From NCBI GenBank assembly GCA_965221455.1, contig OZ244890.1:1240001-1304000 (forward strand): 64,000 nucleotides of DNA. Direction: 5' to 3'. Positions 1 through 8,318 of this stretch are shown here, one piece after another. Origin of the DNA: SMWN01 sp965221455. Lineage in GTDB: Bacteria > Pseudomonadota > Gammaproteobacteria > Eutrophobiales > Eutrophobiaceae. How positions within the stretch are numbered: position 1 is the first letter of the stretch; each line of letters begins with the position of its first letter. The translations under genes and the position numbers were made by a program. Under the pieces are notes generated by a model. It was not told the origin of the DNA and made no database searches. It saw only the letters and a program-made list of their open reading frames with translations.

Positions 1-3000
1 GGATTGCTCACGGCAATCGTCACCGGCGCCGTCGGCAGGGTAGACAGGCTTAAGCGATACTCGCCGGTCTCCCCCTCATTGACCGCCAGCACGTTCGGAC
101 TCACGGTCACGCCCGGCGTGTCGTTATCCGTGACACCCACGGTCACGGCGGGCGGGGTCAGCGCGGCATAGGTCGCATCGCTGCTGCGCACCGCATGGGT
201 CAGTTGCACGCTCTCGTGGTTTGTATCAGCGTCCTCAATAGCCATTACCGTCACCGTCTGCGGCATGTTCCAGTTGCTCGTGGTGAAGTCCAGGCTGGAC
301 GGGGTCGCCGGACTCACCGTCGCCACATCGGCATTGAACGTTTGCGGCAGAATGCTCACGGTCGCCGACGGTCGGGTCCCCAGCCGGATGCTATAGGTCG
401 CCGTTAGTCCCTCAGTCACGGTCAACGAGGTCGAACTCAGTGTAAAACCCGCCGTATCGTTATCTGTTATGGTGATGGTTACGGGATGCGTAGCCGGGGA
501 TGCACCAAATAATTGTAATCGCAGCCTCACCGTCTCATCATCTGCATCGTCATCCTCAACAGCGGTCACCGTCACCGTCCGCAGCATGTCCCAGTTGGTG
601 GGGGTAAAGAGCAGGTCCCCCGGACTCACGGTCGCAGAATCGTTATTGTCGAGTGATAGCAGAACTCCGCCTGCCGACAGCAGTTGGGTCGTCAACCTCA
701 CCGTAAACTCGACGGTCCCGCCCTCATTGAGCACCAGCACGGGCGGACTCACGACGAAACCCACCGCGTCGTTATCCCTGACACGCACGGTCACGGCGGG
801 CGGGTTCACCGCGGCATAACCCGTATCGCTGCTGCTCAGCGCATGGGTCAGTTGCACGCTTTCGCTGGTCGTATTCGCGTCCTCAACAGTCGTCACGCTC
901 ACCGTTTGGGATGCATTCCAATTGATTGTGGTAAAAGTCAGTGGTGAGGTTGCGGTCACCGCAGCATTGTCACTGGTCACGCTAATCGTCACAGCGTGCG
1001 TCGGTCGGTTATTCAAGCGCAGCGTATACTCGCCGGTCTCGCCTTCCAGGACCGCCAGCGCGGTCGTACTCACGGTCACGTCCGGCGCGGCGTTATCCGT
1101 GACATTCACGGTCACGGCGGGCGGGTTCACCGCGGCATAGCGCGTATCGCTGCTGCTCACCGCATGGATCAGTTGTACACCGCTCTCGCTGGTCCTGTTA
1201 TTGTCCTCGGCACCCATCACCGTCACCGTCTGCGCCTGATTCCAGTTATTCCTGTCAAAGGTCAGCGATGCGGTTGCGGTGACAGCCGAATTGTTACTGC
1301 TCACGCTAATCGTCACCGCGTGCGTCGGTGAGGTATTCAAGCGCAGCATATACTCGCCGGTGCCGCCTTCACTGACCGCCAGCGTGGTCGTACTGACGAT
1401 CACGCTGGCAGCACTATCCGCGACATTCACGGTCACGGCGGGCGGGGTCAGCGCAGTATAGTTCGCATCACCGCCGCTCACCGCATGGGTCAGTTGTACG
1501 CCGCGTTCGCTGGTCGCATTCGCGTCCGCAGCACCCGTCACGCTCACGGTTTGGACGGCATTCCAGTTGATTGTGCTAAAGGTCAGGGTCGCGGGGCTCA
1601 CGGTCACCGCGGCATTGTTACTGCTCACGCTAATCGTCACCGCCACCGTCGGTCGGCTGCCCAGCACCAGCCTATAGCCGGTGCTGCTGCCCTCGGTCAC
1701 ATTCAGCGCGGTCGGCGACACCCGCACACCCGCGACCGATACCGGGTCGGACGTCAGGCTATCGCCCCCCGCATTCGGATAGCTCGCCATCACGCGCAAC
1801 CACACGCCTAACTGTGATGCGTCTGATGCAATGGTGTAGGTGGCGGTATTATTGGTCCCCGGTGCGGCGCTAAACGGCCCCGCCGAGGCGGTCGCTGTCT
1901 GCCATTCATGGGTAATGGTGCCGACATCTGTATTCGGTGAGGCGTCCGCGTCGGTGACCGCGCCCGCTGTCAGCGTGCCGCCTGCTGTAGCAATGCCAGT
2001 GATGGGACCGAGCACACCGCGACGGTCAACCTGTACGCTATTGGAGAACCGGGTGTCGTTGAAATCCCCGCCCTGAGTGACCCGCACCCGCAGCCAGTTG
2101 CCCGGGTCCGCCGCTTGCACCGTGTAGCTCGCCGCCGTGCCATTCGCGCTGATATCTGTTGCGCCGCTACAGTCCTGAGTGGCACAGCGTTGCCATTGCC
2201 GGGCACGGGTATTGACGGTCAACGTGGGATGGCTCAGCGCACCGGCGGTCAAGACATCACCGACCCTGACCGGAGTGTTGGGGGTATTGTCCCGGATGGC
2301 ACCCAATGTCGCGGGCATCGCAGCATAAAGATAGTCGTCGGTCGCACTCAGTTCACCGATGGCCTGTTTGGTCGGGGCATTCGCACTGATATTGCACAGC
2401 GATGAGCCGGATTCTGCGGTGTATTCGGTGTCGGTCGTGGTCCCCGAGCGCACCCTTAAATCACCGCTGGCGGTACATAAACTGTCCACCAGGACCACCG
2501 CGTTGTTGGCGGACGGTCGGTAATACACCATGCCCGGCCCAGGGATAGCGGTCCATGAATCAAGGTTCGGACGGGCCCTCAGGACTATCTCGCGGCCAAA
2601 GCCTGTTACGAACAGTGTTCCGTTAATCGGGGTCGCCTGCCCGGTTGTGATGACTGGAGGGGTAGGAAAATCGCTCTGGAAGGCGGTGGTTATAAGGAGC
2701 GTTAATTGCAGCCGACCATCGCCGTTGTTGCGGGTGAGTGTCACGCTTGTGATGTCACTACTAAGGTAATCCGTCGCATTGGTATGCCCGGCCGGGCCGT
2801 TGACGAGATAGTTATTCCAAAAGGTCTGACTCGGACGGGTCTCGGTGCCGCCGTGGTTGGTGGTGCCGCCACCGTAGGCATTGGTACACGTGTTGCCCGC
2901 CCCGGCATTACAGGTGCGCGTCTGGTTCTTGTCGGTGATATTGGCGGTACTCCAGGCGCCCCAGCCACCGGTTTGCGCCCGTGCCACCGGGCTAGACAAT

Positions 3001-3038
3001 CCCGCCAGCAGGGCAACGGCGGCCATGACTGCCGTCAT
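1..3038 (-). CDS. Large secreted protein with TSP1-like N-terminus and Calx-beta-like repeats (3' end beyond window)
   Basis: An open minus-strand frame runs without a stop from 3335 to the window edge; from the ATG at 3038 it gives about 1012 residues and continues outside. A hydrophobic export signal ends in a VARA-Q junction (about residue 21). Next comes a module with W-x2-W, N-x-T-R-T-C and a later E-T-R-P, resembling a thrombospondin type 1 repeat. Residues about 225-435 hold two Ig-like repeats. From about 438 on there are tandem Calx-beta-like repeats of about 106 residues (DNA period about 320 bp), each with an EG-x-TGEY strand, an NW-x-x-x-QTV motif and a V-x-D-N-D end. It is probably a surface or secreted adhesin-like protein; its function is not known. 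The start is unresolved: in-frame ATGs lie at 3026, 3038, 3146 and 3200, none with a clear ribosome site. GC is higher than in the neighbours. A related broken gene lies at 58467-58974. Confidence 0.75.
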   Translation of the reverse strand, partial: MTAVMAAVALLAGLSSPVARAQTGGWGAWSTANITDKNQTRTCNAGAGNTCTNAYGGGTTNHGGTETRPSQTFWNNYLVNGPAGHTNATDYLSSDITSVTLTRNNGDGRLQLTLLITTAFQSDFPTPPVITTGQATPINGTLFVTGFGREIVLRARPNLDSWTAIPGPGMVYYRPSANNAVVLVDSLCTASGDLRVRSGTTTDTEYTAESGSSLCNISANAPTKQAIGELSATDDYLYAAMPATLGAIRDNTPNTPVRVGDVLTAGALSHPTLTVNTRARQWQRCATQDCSGATDISANGTAASYTVQAADPGNWLRVRVTQGGDFNDTRFSNSVQVDRRGVLGPITGIATAGGTLTAGAVTDADASPNTDVGTITHEWQTATASAGPFSAAPGTNNTATYTIASDASQLGVWLRVMASYPNAGGDSLTSDPVSVAGVRVSPTALNVTEGSSTGYRLVLGSRPTVAVTISVSSNNAAVTVSPATLTFSTINWNAVQTVSVTGAADANATSERGVQLTHAVSGGDANYTALTPPAVTVNVADSAASVIVSTTTLAVSEGGTGEYMLRLNTSPTHAVTISVSSNNSAVTATASLTFDRNNWNQAQTVTVMGAEDNNRTSESGVQLIHAVSSSDTRYAAVNPPAVTVNVTDNAAPDVTVSTTALAVLEGETGEYTLRLNNRPTHAVTISVTSDNAAVTATSPLTFTTINWNASQTVSVTTVEDANTTSESVQLTHALSSSDTGYAAVNPPAVTVRVRDNDAVGFVVSPPVLVLNEGGTVEFTVRLTTQLLSAGGVLLSLDNNDSATVSPGDLLFTPTNWDMLRTVTVTAVEDDDADDETVRLRLQLFGASPATHPVTITITDNDTAGFTLSSTSLTVTEGLTATYSIRLGTRPSATVSILPQTFNADVATVSPATPSSLDFTTSNWNMPQTVTVMAIEDADTNHESVQLTHAVRSSDATYAALTPPAVTVGVTDNDTPGVTVSPNVLAVNEGETGEYRLSLSTLPTAPVTIAVSN

Positions 3039-3061
3039 CCCGCGCCAAAAGCGACCACCCC

Positions 3062-3098
3062 GCCCCTGCGGGGCTCCCCTCCTTGTAAAGGAGGGGAG
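3062..3098. repeat. Double-hairpin intergenic repeat, copy 1
   Basis: Two adjacent perfect inverted repeats: CTCCCCTCCTT/AAGGAGGGGAG around a 3-base loop (3074-3098) and GCCCC/GGGGC around TGC (3062-3074). The same two-hairpin design, followed by GGGGTGG on the minus strand, recurs at 19196-19238, so this looks like a dispersed REP-like element. It sits just upstream of, or within the first codons of, the large secreted-protein gene, depending on which start is used. Confidence 0.7.
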
Positions 3099-3167
3099 TT
3101 TGTTAGGTGGGTTCGGGGCACTTCTCCGGGGAGAGGAATGGGTCATGTTGTTTTGGGTGCTGAACCT

Positions 3168-3240
3168 ATCCGCAGCCACGTGTGTTTTGCATTCGGTCAT
3201 GGCAATGTTGAATTTGTGCGCGATGGACCAACGGTCTGCA
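3168..3240 (-). repeat. Diverged 73-bp direct repeat, copy A
   Basis: This block aligns without gaps to 3661-3733 at roughly two-thirds identity by eye, with invariant cores CATTCGGTCATGG and CGGTCTGC. On the minus strand both copies can be read as peptides sharing A-D-R, A-H, M-T-E-C and H-V-A-A. Copy A is in frame with the secreted-protein gene that follows. Its nature is unknown. Confidence 0.5.
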
Positions 3241-3290
3241 CTAGAACGGTCTGCACTAGAACGGTCTGCACTAGAACGGTCTGCACTAGT
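3231..3290. repeat. Four tandem 15-bp repeats, followed by three 7-bp repeats
   Basis: The unit ACGGTCTGCACTAGA occurs four times head to tail; only the last base of the fourth copy differs. Three copies of GTGGTGC follow at 3295-3315. Because 15 is a multiple of three, the minus-strand frame stays open through the array and would encode repeated S-S-A-D-R pentapeptides. It looks like a local expansion of the CGGTCTGC end of the neighbouring 73-bp repeat. The copies have no spacers, so it is not CRISPR. Confidence 0.85.
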
Positions 3291-3315
3291 GATTGTGGTG
3301 CGTGGTGCGTGGTGC

Positions 3316-3871
3316 GTTAAGTCCAGGTCGTTTTGTCAACATATGTCAAGTTTCTCTCTGTCATCATCCAGATTGCGATTCCATCAATGTACCATTACCC
3401 TGCGTAGTATTAAATACATAATATCGTGACCCACACCACACATCGCACTTCTTTGTTGTGATTGATTATGTACTGTACCGGTCGTGAACAATTCCGGCCC
3501 TTTGTGGGGGGCATATGCTGTTGTATTTGATTTACCCATCCGCCGGTTTTTCGTGCAACCGATTGAGCGCTGCAAACCGGCAGTCTTTGTGAACGTCGAG
3601 ACCGCCTCTGATTCGGTGCTGTTGACCGGGCAGAATCATCCTGATGATGCCCGCGAAACTGTATGCGGCAACGTGCGCGACACATTCGGTCATGGAACGG
3701 TTGACCCGGTGCGCGGTGGCGGCGCGGTCTGCGCCGACAGCGCCTCGTTGGCTGACTTTTTCAGGCGGAGGCGGTGGCAGTTTCCAGCACTCATTTATAG
3801 GCAGCGGTGCGGTGGTATGGGTTGTCGTCCGCTTTTGTTTTGCTCGTCTGGTCCCGCTTGTTGGGACTGGC
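3316..3871. other. Gene-free stretch with repeat copy B
   Basis: No convincing gene. It contains the second copy of the 73-bp diverged repeat at 3661-3733. Overlapping frames on both strands (3484-3918 plus, 3532-3987 minus) have low-complexity translations unlike any family I recognise, and the minus one runs into moeB. A minus-strand segment near 3540-3610 contains a D-V-H-K motif faintly reminiscent of the N-terminus of IS110-type transposases, too little to call a remnant. Confidence 0.5.
3661..3733 (-). repeat. Diverged 73-bp direct repeat, copy B
   Basis: Partner of 3168-3240 in the same orientation, about 490 bp away. Copy B lacks the tandem 15-bp expansion seen next to copy A, although it keeps the CGGTCTGC end from which that expansion seems to derive. 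Confidence 0.5.
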
Positions 3872-4624
3872 TCAGGATGGCTGATGCCTGCAAACCGGAC
3901 AGGCCGGATCTTTATTGAGTATTGCAGTGTGCCATTCCATGTGCATGACATCCACGAGTAACAGTCTGCCTTCCAATGTTGCACCAAGATGCATGATAAT
4001 CTTCATGGTTTCACATGCCTGTATACTGCCGATAATGCCGAGTAGCGGAGAAATGACGCCGTTCGTCATGCAGTTTTGCCCGGTTTCCGCCGCATCACCA
4101 TACAGGCAACGGTAACAGGGTGAGTTTGGGTGTCGGCTGTTGAAAACACTTACCTGTGCTTCGAAGCGGATCGCCGCGCCCGAGACTAAAGGTGTTTTAT
4201 GTCTGACACAGGCGGCGTTAATCGCGAATCGTGTCTGGAAATTATCACTGCAATCGACAACCACCGTGGCTGCTTTAACCTGTTCCTCCAGTGCTGCATC
4301 GTCGAGCTTGTGATGAATGCCTGTAATATTGATTTCAGGATTAAGCGCAAGCAAATGTTCCCTGGCTGAGTCTACCTTGAGCCGACCGATATCCTTGCTT
4401 GCGTGGACTATTTGTCTTTGCAGGTTGGAGATATCAACTGTATCGAAATCGACCAGCACCAGATGACCGACACCGGCGGCGGCCAGATAAATGGATGCGG
4501 AAGATCCAAGCCCCCCCAGACCTATAATCAGAACGTGCGCATCTTCCAGTTTTTGCTGACCTGCCGCGTCTATTTCAGGGAGCATCATTTGCCTGCTGTA
4601 GCGTAATAATTTATCGTTATCCAT
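3872..4624 (-). CDS. moeB: Molybdopterin-synthase adenylyltransferase MoeB (HesA/MoeB/ThiF family)
   Basis: The 250-residue protein has the E1-like fold: nucleotide-binding G-L-G-G-L-G at 35-40, the conserved D-x-x-x-x-S-N-L-Q-R-Q segment (about 61-71), D127-N-x-x-x-R, and two zinc-binding pairs, C170-x2-C173 and C242-x2-C245. MoeB adenylates the C-terminal glycine of MoaD so that it can be thiocarboxylated for molybdopterin synthesis; related proteins serve ThiS. It follows prmC after a 6-bp gap and is last in the hemA-prfA-prmC-moeB cluster, the order found in Pseudomonas. No rhodanese domain is fused to it. MoeB rather than ThiF is chosen mainly from this context. Confidence 0.9.
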   Translation of the reverse strand: MDNDKLLRYSRQMMLPEIDAAGQQKLEDAHVLIIGLGGLGSSASIYLAAAGVGHLVLVDFDTVDISNLQRQIVHASKDIGRLKVDSAREHLLALNPEINITGIHHKLDDAALEEQVKAATVVVDCSDNFQTRFAINAACVRHKTPLVSGAAIRFEAQVSVFNSRHPNSPCYRCLYGDAAETGQNCMTNGVISPLLGIIGSIQACETMKIIMHLGATLEGRLLLVDVMHMEWHTAILNKDPACPVCRHQPS

Positions 4625-4630
4625 CGGTGC

Positions 4631-5470
4631 TTATTTTCCTGTCCGGCCCGAGGTCACCCGGTCATGCCCGGCTATATCCTGGAATGTTTTAATCTGCTTG
4701 AAGCGATGTTTCCTGAATGTTTCCTGAACCCGTGTTTTTTGATCCCGGCCGTGTTCGATAAACAGACTCGCTGCATCGGCGAGCCAGGCACCGGCATGTT
4801 CAATAATGATATTAATCGCCTGCATGCCGTCTGATCCTGCAACCAGGGCGAGTCTTGATTCAAATCGTACATCTCCCTGCGTTAAGTGTTTGTCACCCTG
4901 TTTTATGTAGGGAGGATTGCTGACAATTAAATCAAGGTTTTGTGGGGGAATGTTCCGGTACCAGTCGCTGTGATAAAACTGGATATTCTTCAGGCAATGT
5001 GTTGCAGCATTTTGTTTTGCCGTTGTCAGGGCGTTTTTATTGATATCTGTACCGATGAGATGACAGCGCGGTCGTTCGGAGGCGATAGCGATAGCGACGG
5101 CACCACTGCCAGTGCCGAGATCGAGGATGTTCAGTTCTTCGTCCACGGGAATTTTCTGCAGTGCCGTTTCCACCAATAGCTCTGTTTCAGGTCTGGGGAT
5201 CAGCGTGTCTTCGTTTATGGCCAACTCCAGCGACCAGAATTCTTTCTCACCGGTGAGATGAGCGATGGGGCGACCTTGCAGGCGTTGCTTGAGCAGGGAT
5301 TGAAACAACATTGTTTTATCATCAGAGACCGTTTTCTCCGGGTGAGAATAAATTTTCGGGCGACTCGTTTGCATAACATGACAAAGTAATATTTCTGCAT
5401 CCAGTCGCGAACCAGCGGAACAATTTATACTTTGTTCCGCTTTTCGCAATAGTTCGGCGACGGTCACCAT
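4631..5470 (-). CDS. prmC: Release factor glutamine methyltransferase PrmC (HemK)
   Basis: PrmC N5-methylates the glutamine of the GGQ motif in release factors 1 and 2, using S-adenosylmethionine. The 279-residue protein has the helical N-terminal domain, the I-P-R-P-E-T-E motif (91-97), the SAM-binding D-L-G-T-G-S-G loop (117-123) and the N-P-P-Y active-site motif (185-188), typical of amide N-methyltransferases. It lies 34 bp after prfA, its own substrate gene, and 6 bp before moeB, consistent with co-transcription from hemA. The length is normal for the family. Confidence 0.95.
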   Translation of the reverse strand: MVTVAELLRKAEQSINCSAGSRLDAEILLCHVMQTSRPKIYSHPEKTVSDDKTMLFQSLLKQRLQGRPIAHLTGEKEFWSLELAINEDTLIPRPETELLVETALQKIPVDEELNILDLGTGSGAVAIAIASERPRCHLIGTDINKNALTTAKQNAATHCLKNIQFYHSDWYRNIPPQNLDLIVSNPPYIKQGDKHLTQGDVRFESRLALVAGSDGMQAINIIIEHAGAWLADAASLFIEHGRDQKTRVQETFRKHRFKQIKTFQDIAGHDRVTSGRTGK

Positions 5471-5504
5471 CGGTCGGTCAGAAGTTCCCCGGTTTAAACG
5501 CCTG

Positions 5505-6587
5505 TTATTCGGCCAGCGCGGCTAGTTGATCCGCTTGATATTCGCTGATTAAAGGATCAATGATCATATCGATAGCACCTTCAAGGAATTCGTCCAATCG
5601 ATATAAAGTCAGATTAATACGGTGATCCGTTATCCGTCCCTGAGGAAAGTTATAAGTCCGTATTCTTTCCGAGCGATCACCGCTGCCGACAAGATTTTTG
5701 CGTTCTGTCGCTTGTTGTGCAGTTTGTTTTTCCCGTGCTGTTGCGGTCAGTTTCGCCTGTAATAATGACATGGCACGGGCCTTGTTTTTGTGTTGCGAAC
5801 GTTCATCCTGACATTCAACGACGACACCCGTGGGAAGATGCGTCAGTCGAATGGCGGAATCAGTTTTATTTACGTGTTGACCGCCGGCACCGGAAGCGCG
5901 AAATGTGTCTATTCGTAAATCGGCGGCACTGATCTCGGTTTCGCCGACTTCGGCGACTTCCGGCAGAATGGCTACCGTGCATGCCGAAGTATGAATGCGC
6001 CCCTGAGATTCTGTTTCCGGCACGCGCTGTACACGATGTGCGCCTGATTCAAATTTCATTCTTGAATAGGCGCCGTCTCCGATAATCCGTATGATCACTT
6101 CTTTATAGCCGCTGAGATCACTCAGGGTTTGAGTCATGATTTCAACCTGCCAGTTGCGGAGTTCGGCATAGCGGGTATACATCTTTAATAATGCCGCCGA
6201 GAACAAAGCCGCTTCTTCGCCGCCTGTGCCGGCCCTGATTTCAAGGAAGATGTTGCTGTCATCCGCTGGATCTTTGGGAAGTAACAGTATTTGTAATTCA
6301 TTTTCCAGCACCTCATTTTTTTCTTCAGCGAGTTTGAGTTCTTCGTGCGCGAATTCACGAATTTCTTTATCGCCGTCATGCATCATTTCTTTTGCGGAAG
6401 CGATGGTCTCCAGTGTATTTTTATAATGTTCAAAGTTTGTGACGACCGGTTTTATATCGGCATGTTCCCTGGCATATTCGCGAAATTTATTTTGATCATT
6501 AATAGTGCCAGGATCGGACAATAACGCTTCCAGTTCCTGCAGGCGCTCGCTCAGGTTATCCAGTTTGTTCAGTAGACTTTGTTTCAT
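5505..6587 (-). CDS. prfA: Peptide chain release factor 1
   Basis: RF1 recognises UAA and UAG stop codons and triggers peptide release. The 360-residue length is typical. The stop-codon recognition tripeptide P-x-T is present as P190-E-T192, where P-A-T is common, within the conserved H-R-V-Q-R-V-P segment. The catalytic G-G-Q lies at 235-237 with the usual flanking S-G-A-G-G-Q-H-V-N sequence. The P-x-T tripeptide distinguishes it from RF2, which has S-P-F. It sits between hemA and prmC, as in many gammaproteobacteria. Confidence 0.96.
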   Translation of the reverse strand: MKQSLLNKLDNLSERLQELEALLSDPGTINDQNKFREYAREHADIKPVVTNFEHYKNTLETIASAKEMMHDGDKEIREFAHEELKLAEEKNEVLENELQILLLPKDPADDSNIFLEIRAGTGGEEAALFSAALLKMYTRYAELRNWQVEIMTQTLSDLSGYKEVIIRIIGDGAYSRMKFESGAHRVQRVPETESQGRIHTSACTVAILPEVAEVGETEISAADLRIDTFRASGAGGQHVNKTDSAIRLTHLPTGVVVECQDERSQHKNKARAMSLLQAKLTATAREKQTAQQATERKNLVGSGDRSERIRTYNFPQGRITDHRINLTLYRLDEFLEGAIDMIIDPLISEYQADQLAALAE

Positions 6588-6682
6588 GTAATTTAAATTA
6601 ATCGTTAATACGACAAAAAATAATAAAGTTTAGGGTCAGACGGATTAAAAATCAGAAAAGAAAATTGGGTAGTCCGGGCGGA

Positions 6683-7975
6683 CTATTTTTTCGGATCTTG
6701 TGTGGAGTGATCATTATCCAGATCGAAGAGTTCATAAGCGGCAGAGAGCAAATCACTCCTCCCTTCCGCTCCGGCGGCACGTAACCGACTGCTCGGAGAA
6801 TGAATTAATTTATTGCTCAGGGTGCGGGTGACGTCCTGTAGTATCTGTTCAGGATCTGTCCCTTTTTGCAGTTCTTTTTGTGCCAGTATCAACACTTCTT
6901 TCTGTATTGATTGTGCCTGGTCGCGTATCGCACGTATGGTTGCAACCGCATCCAGCGAGTTTAACCAGTCCATGAAATGTGTTACTTGTGCGTCAATAAT
7001 CTCTTCGGCCTGTAGCGCTGCTTTTTGACGACTGCGTAAATTATCCTGGATGACATTCTTCAGATCGTCAACGGTATATAGATAGACATCATCCAAATCG
7101 CCCACTTCCGGCTCAATATCACGCGGAACGGCGATATCAACTACAAACATGGGTCGATGTTTGCGTGCCTTAATGGCACTTTCGAAAGTACCTTTACCTA
7201 ATATGGGTAACTGGCTCGCCGTGGATGAAATGACGATGTCGGCTTCCGCCAGATGTTTTGGGATATTACCGAGCGTGATGGCATATGCTGAATATTCGCC
7301 AGCCAAATGTTGTGAACGTTCAAACGTTCTATTGGCGATGATCATGCGCGAAAGCCCGTTTTCATGAAAATGTTTGGCAGTGAGTCCGATGGTGTCTCCG
7401 GCGCCGATTAACAAGGCAGTTTTCCCGGACAGATCACCAAAAATTTGTTGTGCGAGTCTGATTGCGGCAAACACAACAGAAACGGGATGGCTGCCGATGG
7501 TTGTTGTGCTTCTTATTTCTTTGGCAACCTTGAATGAGTGCTGGAAAAGTCGACCCAATAATTTACCGATGCTGCCGATCTTGAGTCCCGCCTGGTATGA
7601 TGACTTTAGCTGTCCCAATACCTGTGGCTCGCCAAGCACCATGGAATCCAGTCCACTGGCAACGCGCAGCATATGCTTAACCGCATGTGCGTCGGGATGC
7701 GTGTAGAGAAAAGGAGCCAGTTGCTCCTGTTGCAGACCATGGTAGTTGGACAACCAGTTGATGGGTGCTTTGATGGAGAGGGTATTTATGGTTTTTTCCA
7801 GGCTGCAATAAACCTCGGTTCGATTGCATGTTGATAATATGGCCGCTTCATTGACTCCCTGCTGGTGAGTCAGCTCACCCAATGCTTCAGGCATGTCGTC
7901 GCTGCCGAAGATGACCTTTTCTCGAAGATCAAGCGGAGCAGTGGTGTGATTTATACCAAAAGCCAGAATAGTCAT
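6683..7975 (-). CDS. hemA: Glutamyl-tRNA reductase
   Basis: HemA reduces glutamyl-tRNA(Glu) to glutamate-1-semialdehyde, the first committed step of C5-pathway tetrapyrrole synthesis. The catalytic cysteine is C50 in S-T-C-N-R-T-E-V-Y. The conserved L-D-S-M-V-L-G-E-P segment near 110 and a Rossmann NADPH domain (about 170-310) follow, then the helical dimerisation domain. The 430-residue length is normal. It leads the minus-strand hemA-prfA-prmC-moeB cluster and is divergent from the TPR-lipoprotein/lolB/ispE cluster, again as in Pseudomonas. Confidence 0.96.
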   Translation of the reverse strand: MTILAFGINHTTAPLDLREKVIFGSDDMPEALGELTHQQGVNEAAILSTCNRTEVYCSLEKTINTLSIKAPINWLSNYHGLQQEQLAPFLYTHPDAHAVKHMLRVASGLDSMVLGEPQVLGQLKSSYQAGLKIGSIGKLLGRLFQHSFKVAKEIRSTTTIGSHPVSVVFAAIRLAQQIFGDLSGKTALLIGAGDTIGLTAKHFHENGLSRMIIANRTFERSQHLAGEYSAYAITLGNIPKHLAEADIVISSTASQLPILGKGTFESAIKARKHRPMFVVDIAVPRDIEPEVGDLDDVYLYTVDDLKNVIQDNLRSRQKAALQAEEIIDAQVTHFMDWLNSLDAVATIRAIRDQAQSIQKEVLILAQKELQKGTDPEQILQDVTRTLSNKLIHSPSSRLRAAGAEGRSDLLSAAYELFDLDNDHSTQDPKK

Positions 7976-8318
7976 GTTATAAATATCAAGCGTTTACTAA
8001 CGTAGCCTCTGTCAATTCTGAGTGATGAAGTTACGGAAAACAAGAGCAAAAGGTCAGATGTCCAAACCATTTCGTCTTGCCGACATCCTTATTTCAGATA
8101 GTTTGAGTATTGAATTCGGATTTTCACCCTGAGTTGCCGCCCTTGAAAATAAGGGCATAATGGCAGTGGTGCAAACTGCCTGTCCTGGTTGTGAAGCGGG
8201 ACGGAGTTGAATGGAACAATTACCCGTAATGCCGAGTCTCTTTAGAATACAGCGGAGATATTATACTTTCAGTTGAAGTCCGGGGTTGGAGAGTCAAGTC
8301 AGGTTGGCAAACTTTTCT
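7976..8318. promoter_or_regulatory. Divergent promoter region between hemA and the TPR lipoprotein gene
   Basis: About 340 bp without a gene, which must hold the promoters of both clusters. I see no palindrome or strong consensus promoter. An AT-rich patch near 8255-8275 (AGATATTATACT) could supply a -10 box for the rightward cluster, but no matching -35 stands out. Confidence 0.35.

Noticed and set aside
195..2405. Several plus-strand open frames of 60-116 codons
   Set aside because: They lie opposite the continuous minus-strand frame of the large repeat protein; their repeated composition reflects the repeats on the other strand.
3231..3290. Regular 15-bp repeats considered as CRISPR
   Set aside because: Units are contiguous with no spacers and are too short; no cas genes nearby.
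3484..3987. Overlapping frames on both strands of 144 and 151 codons
   Set aside because: Low-complexity translations, no family resemblance, no ribosome sites; the minus one runs into the moeB 3' end. A D-V-H-K motif recalls IS110 transposases but nothing else supports that.
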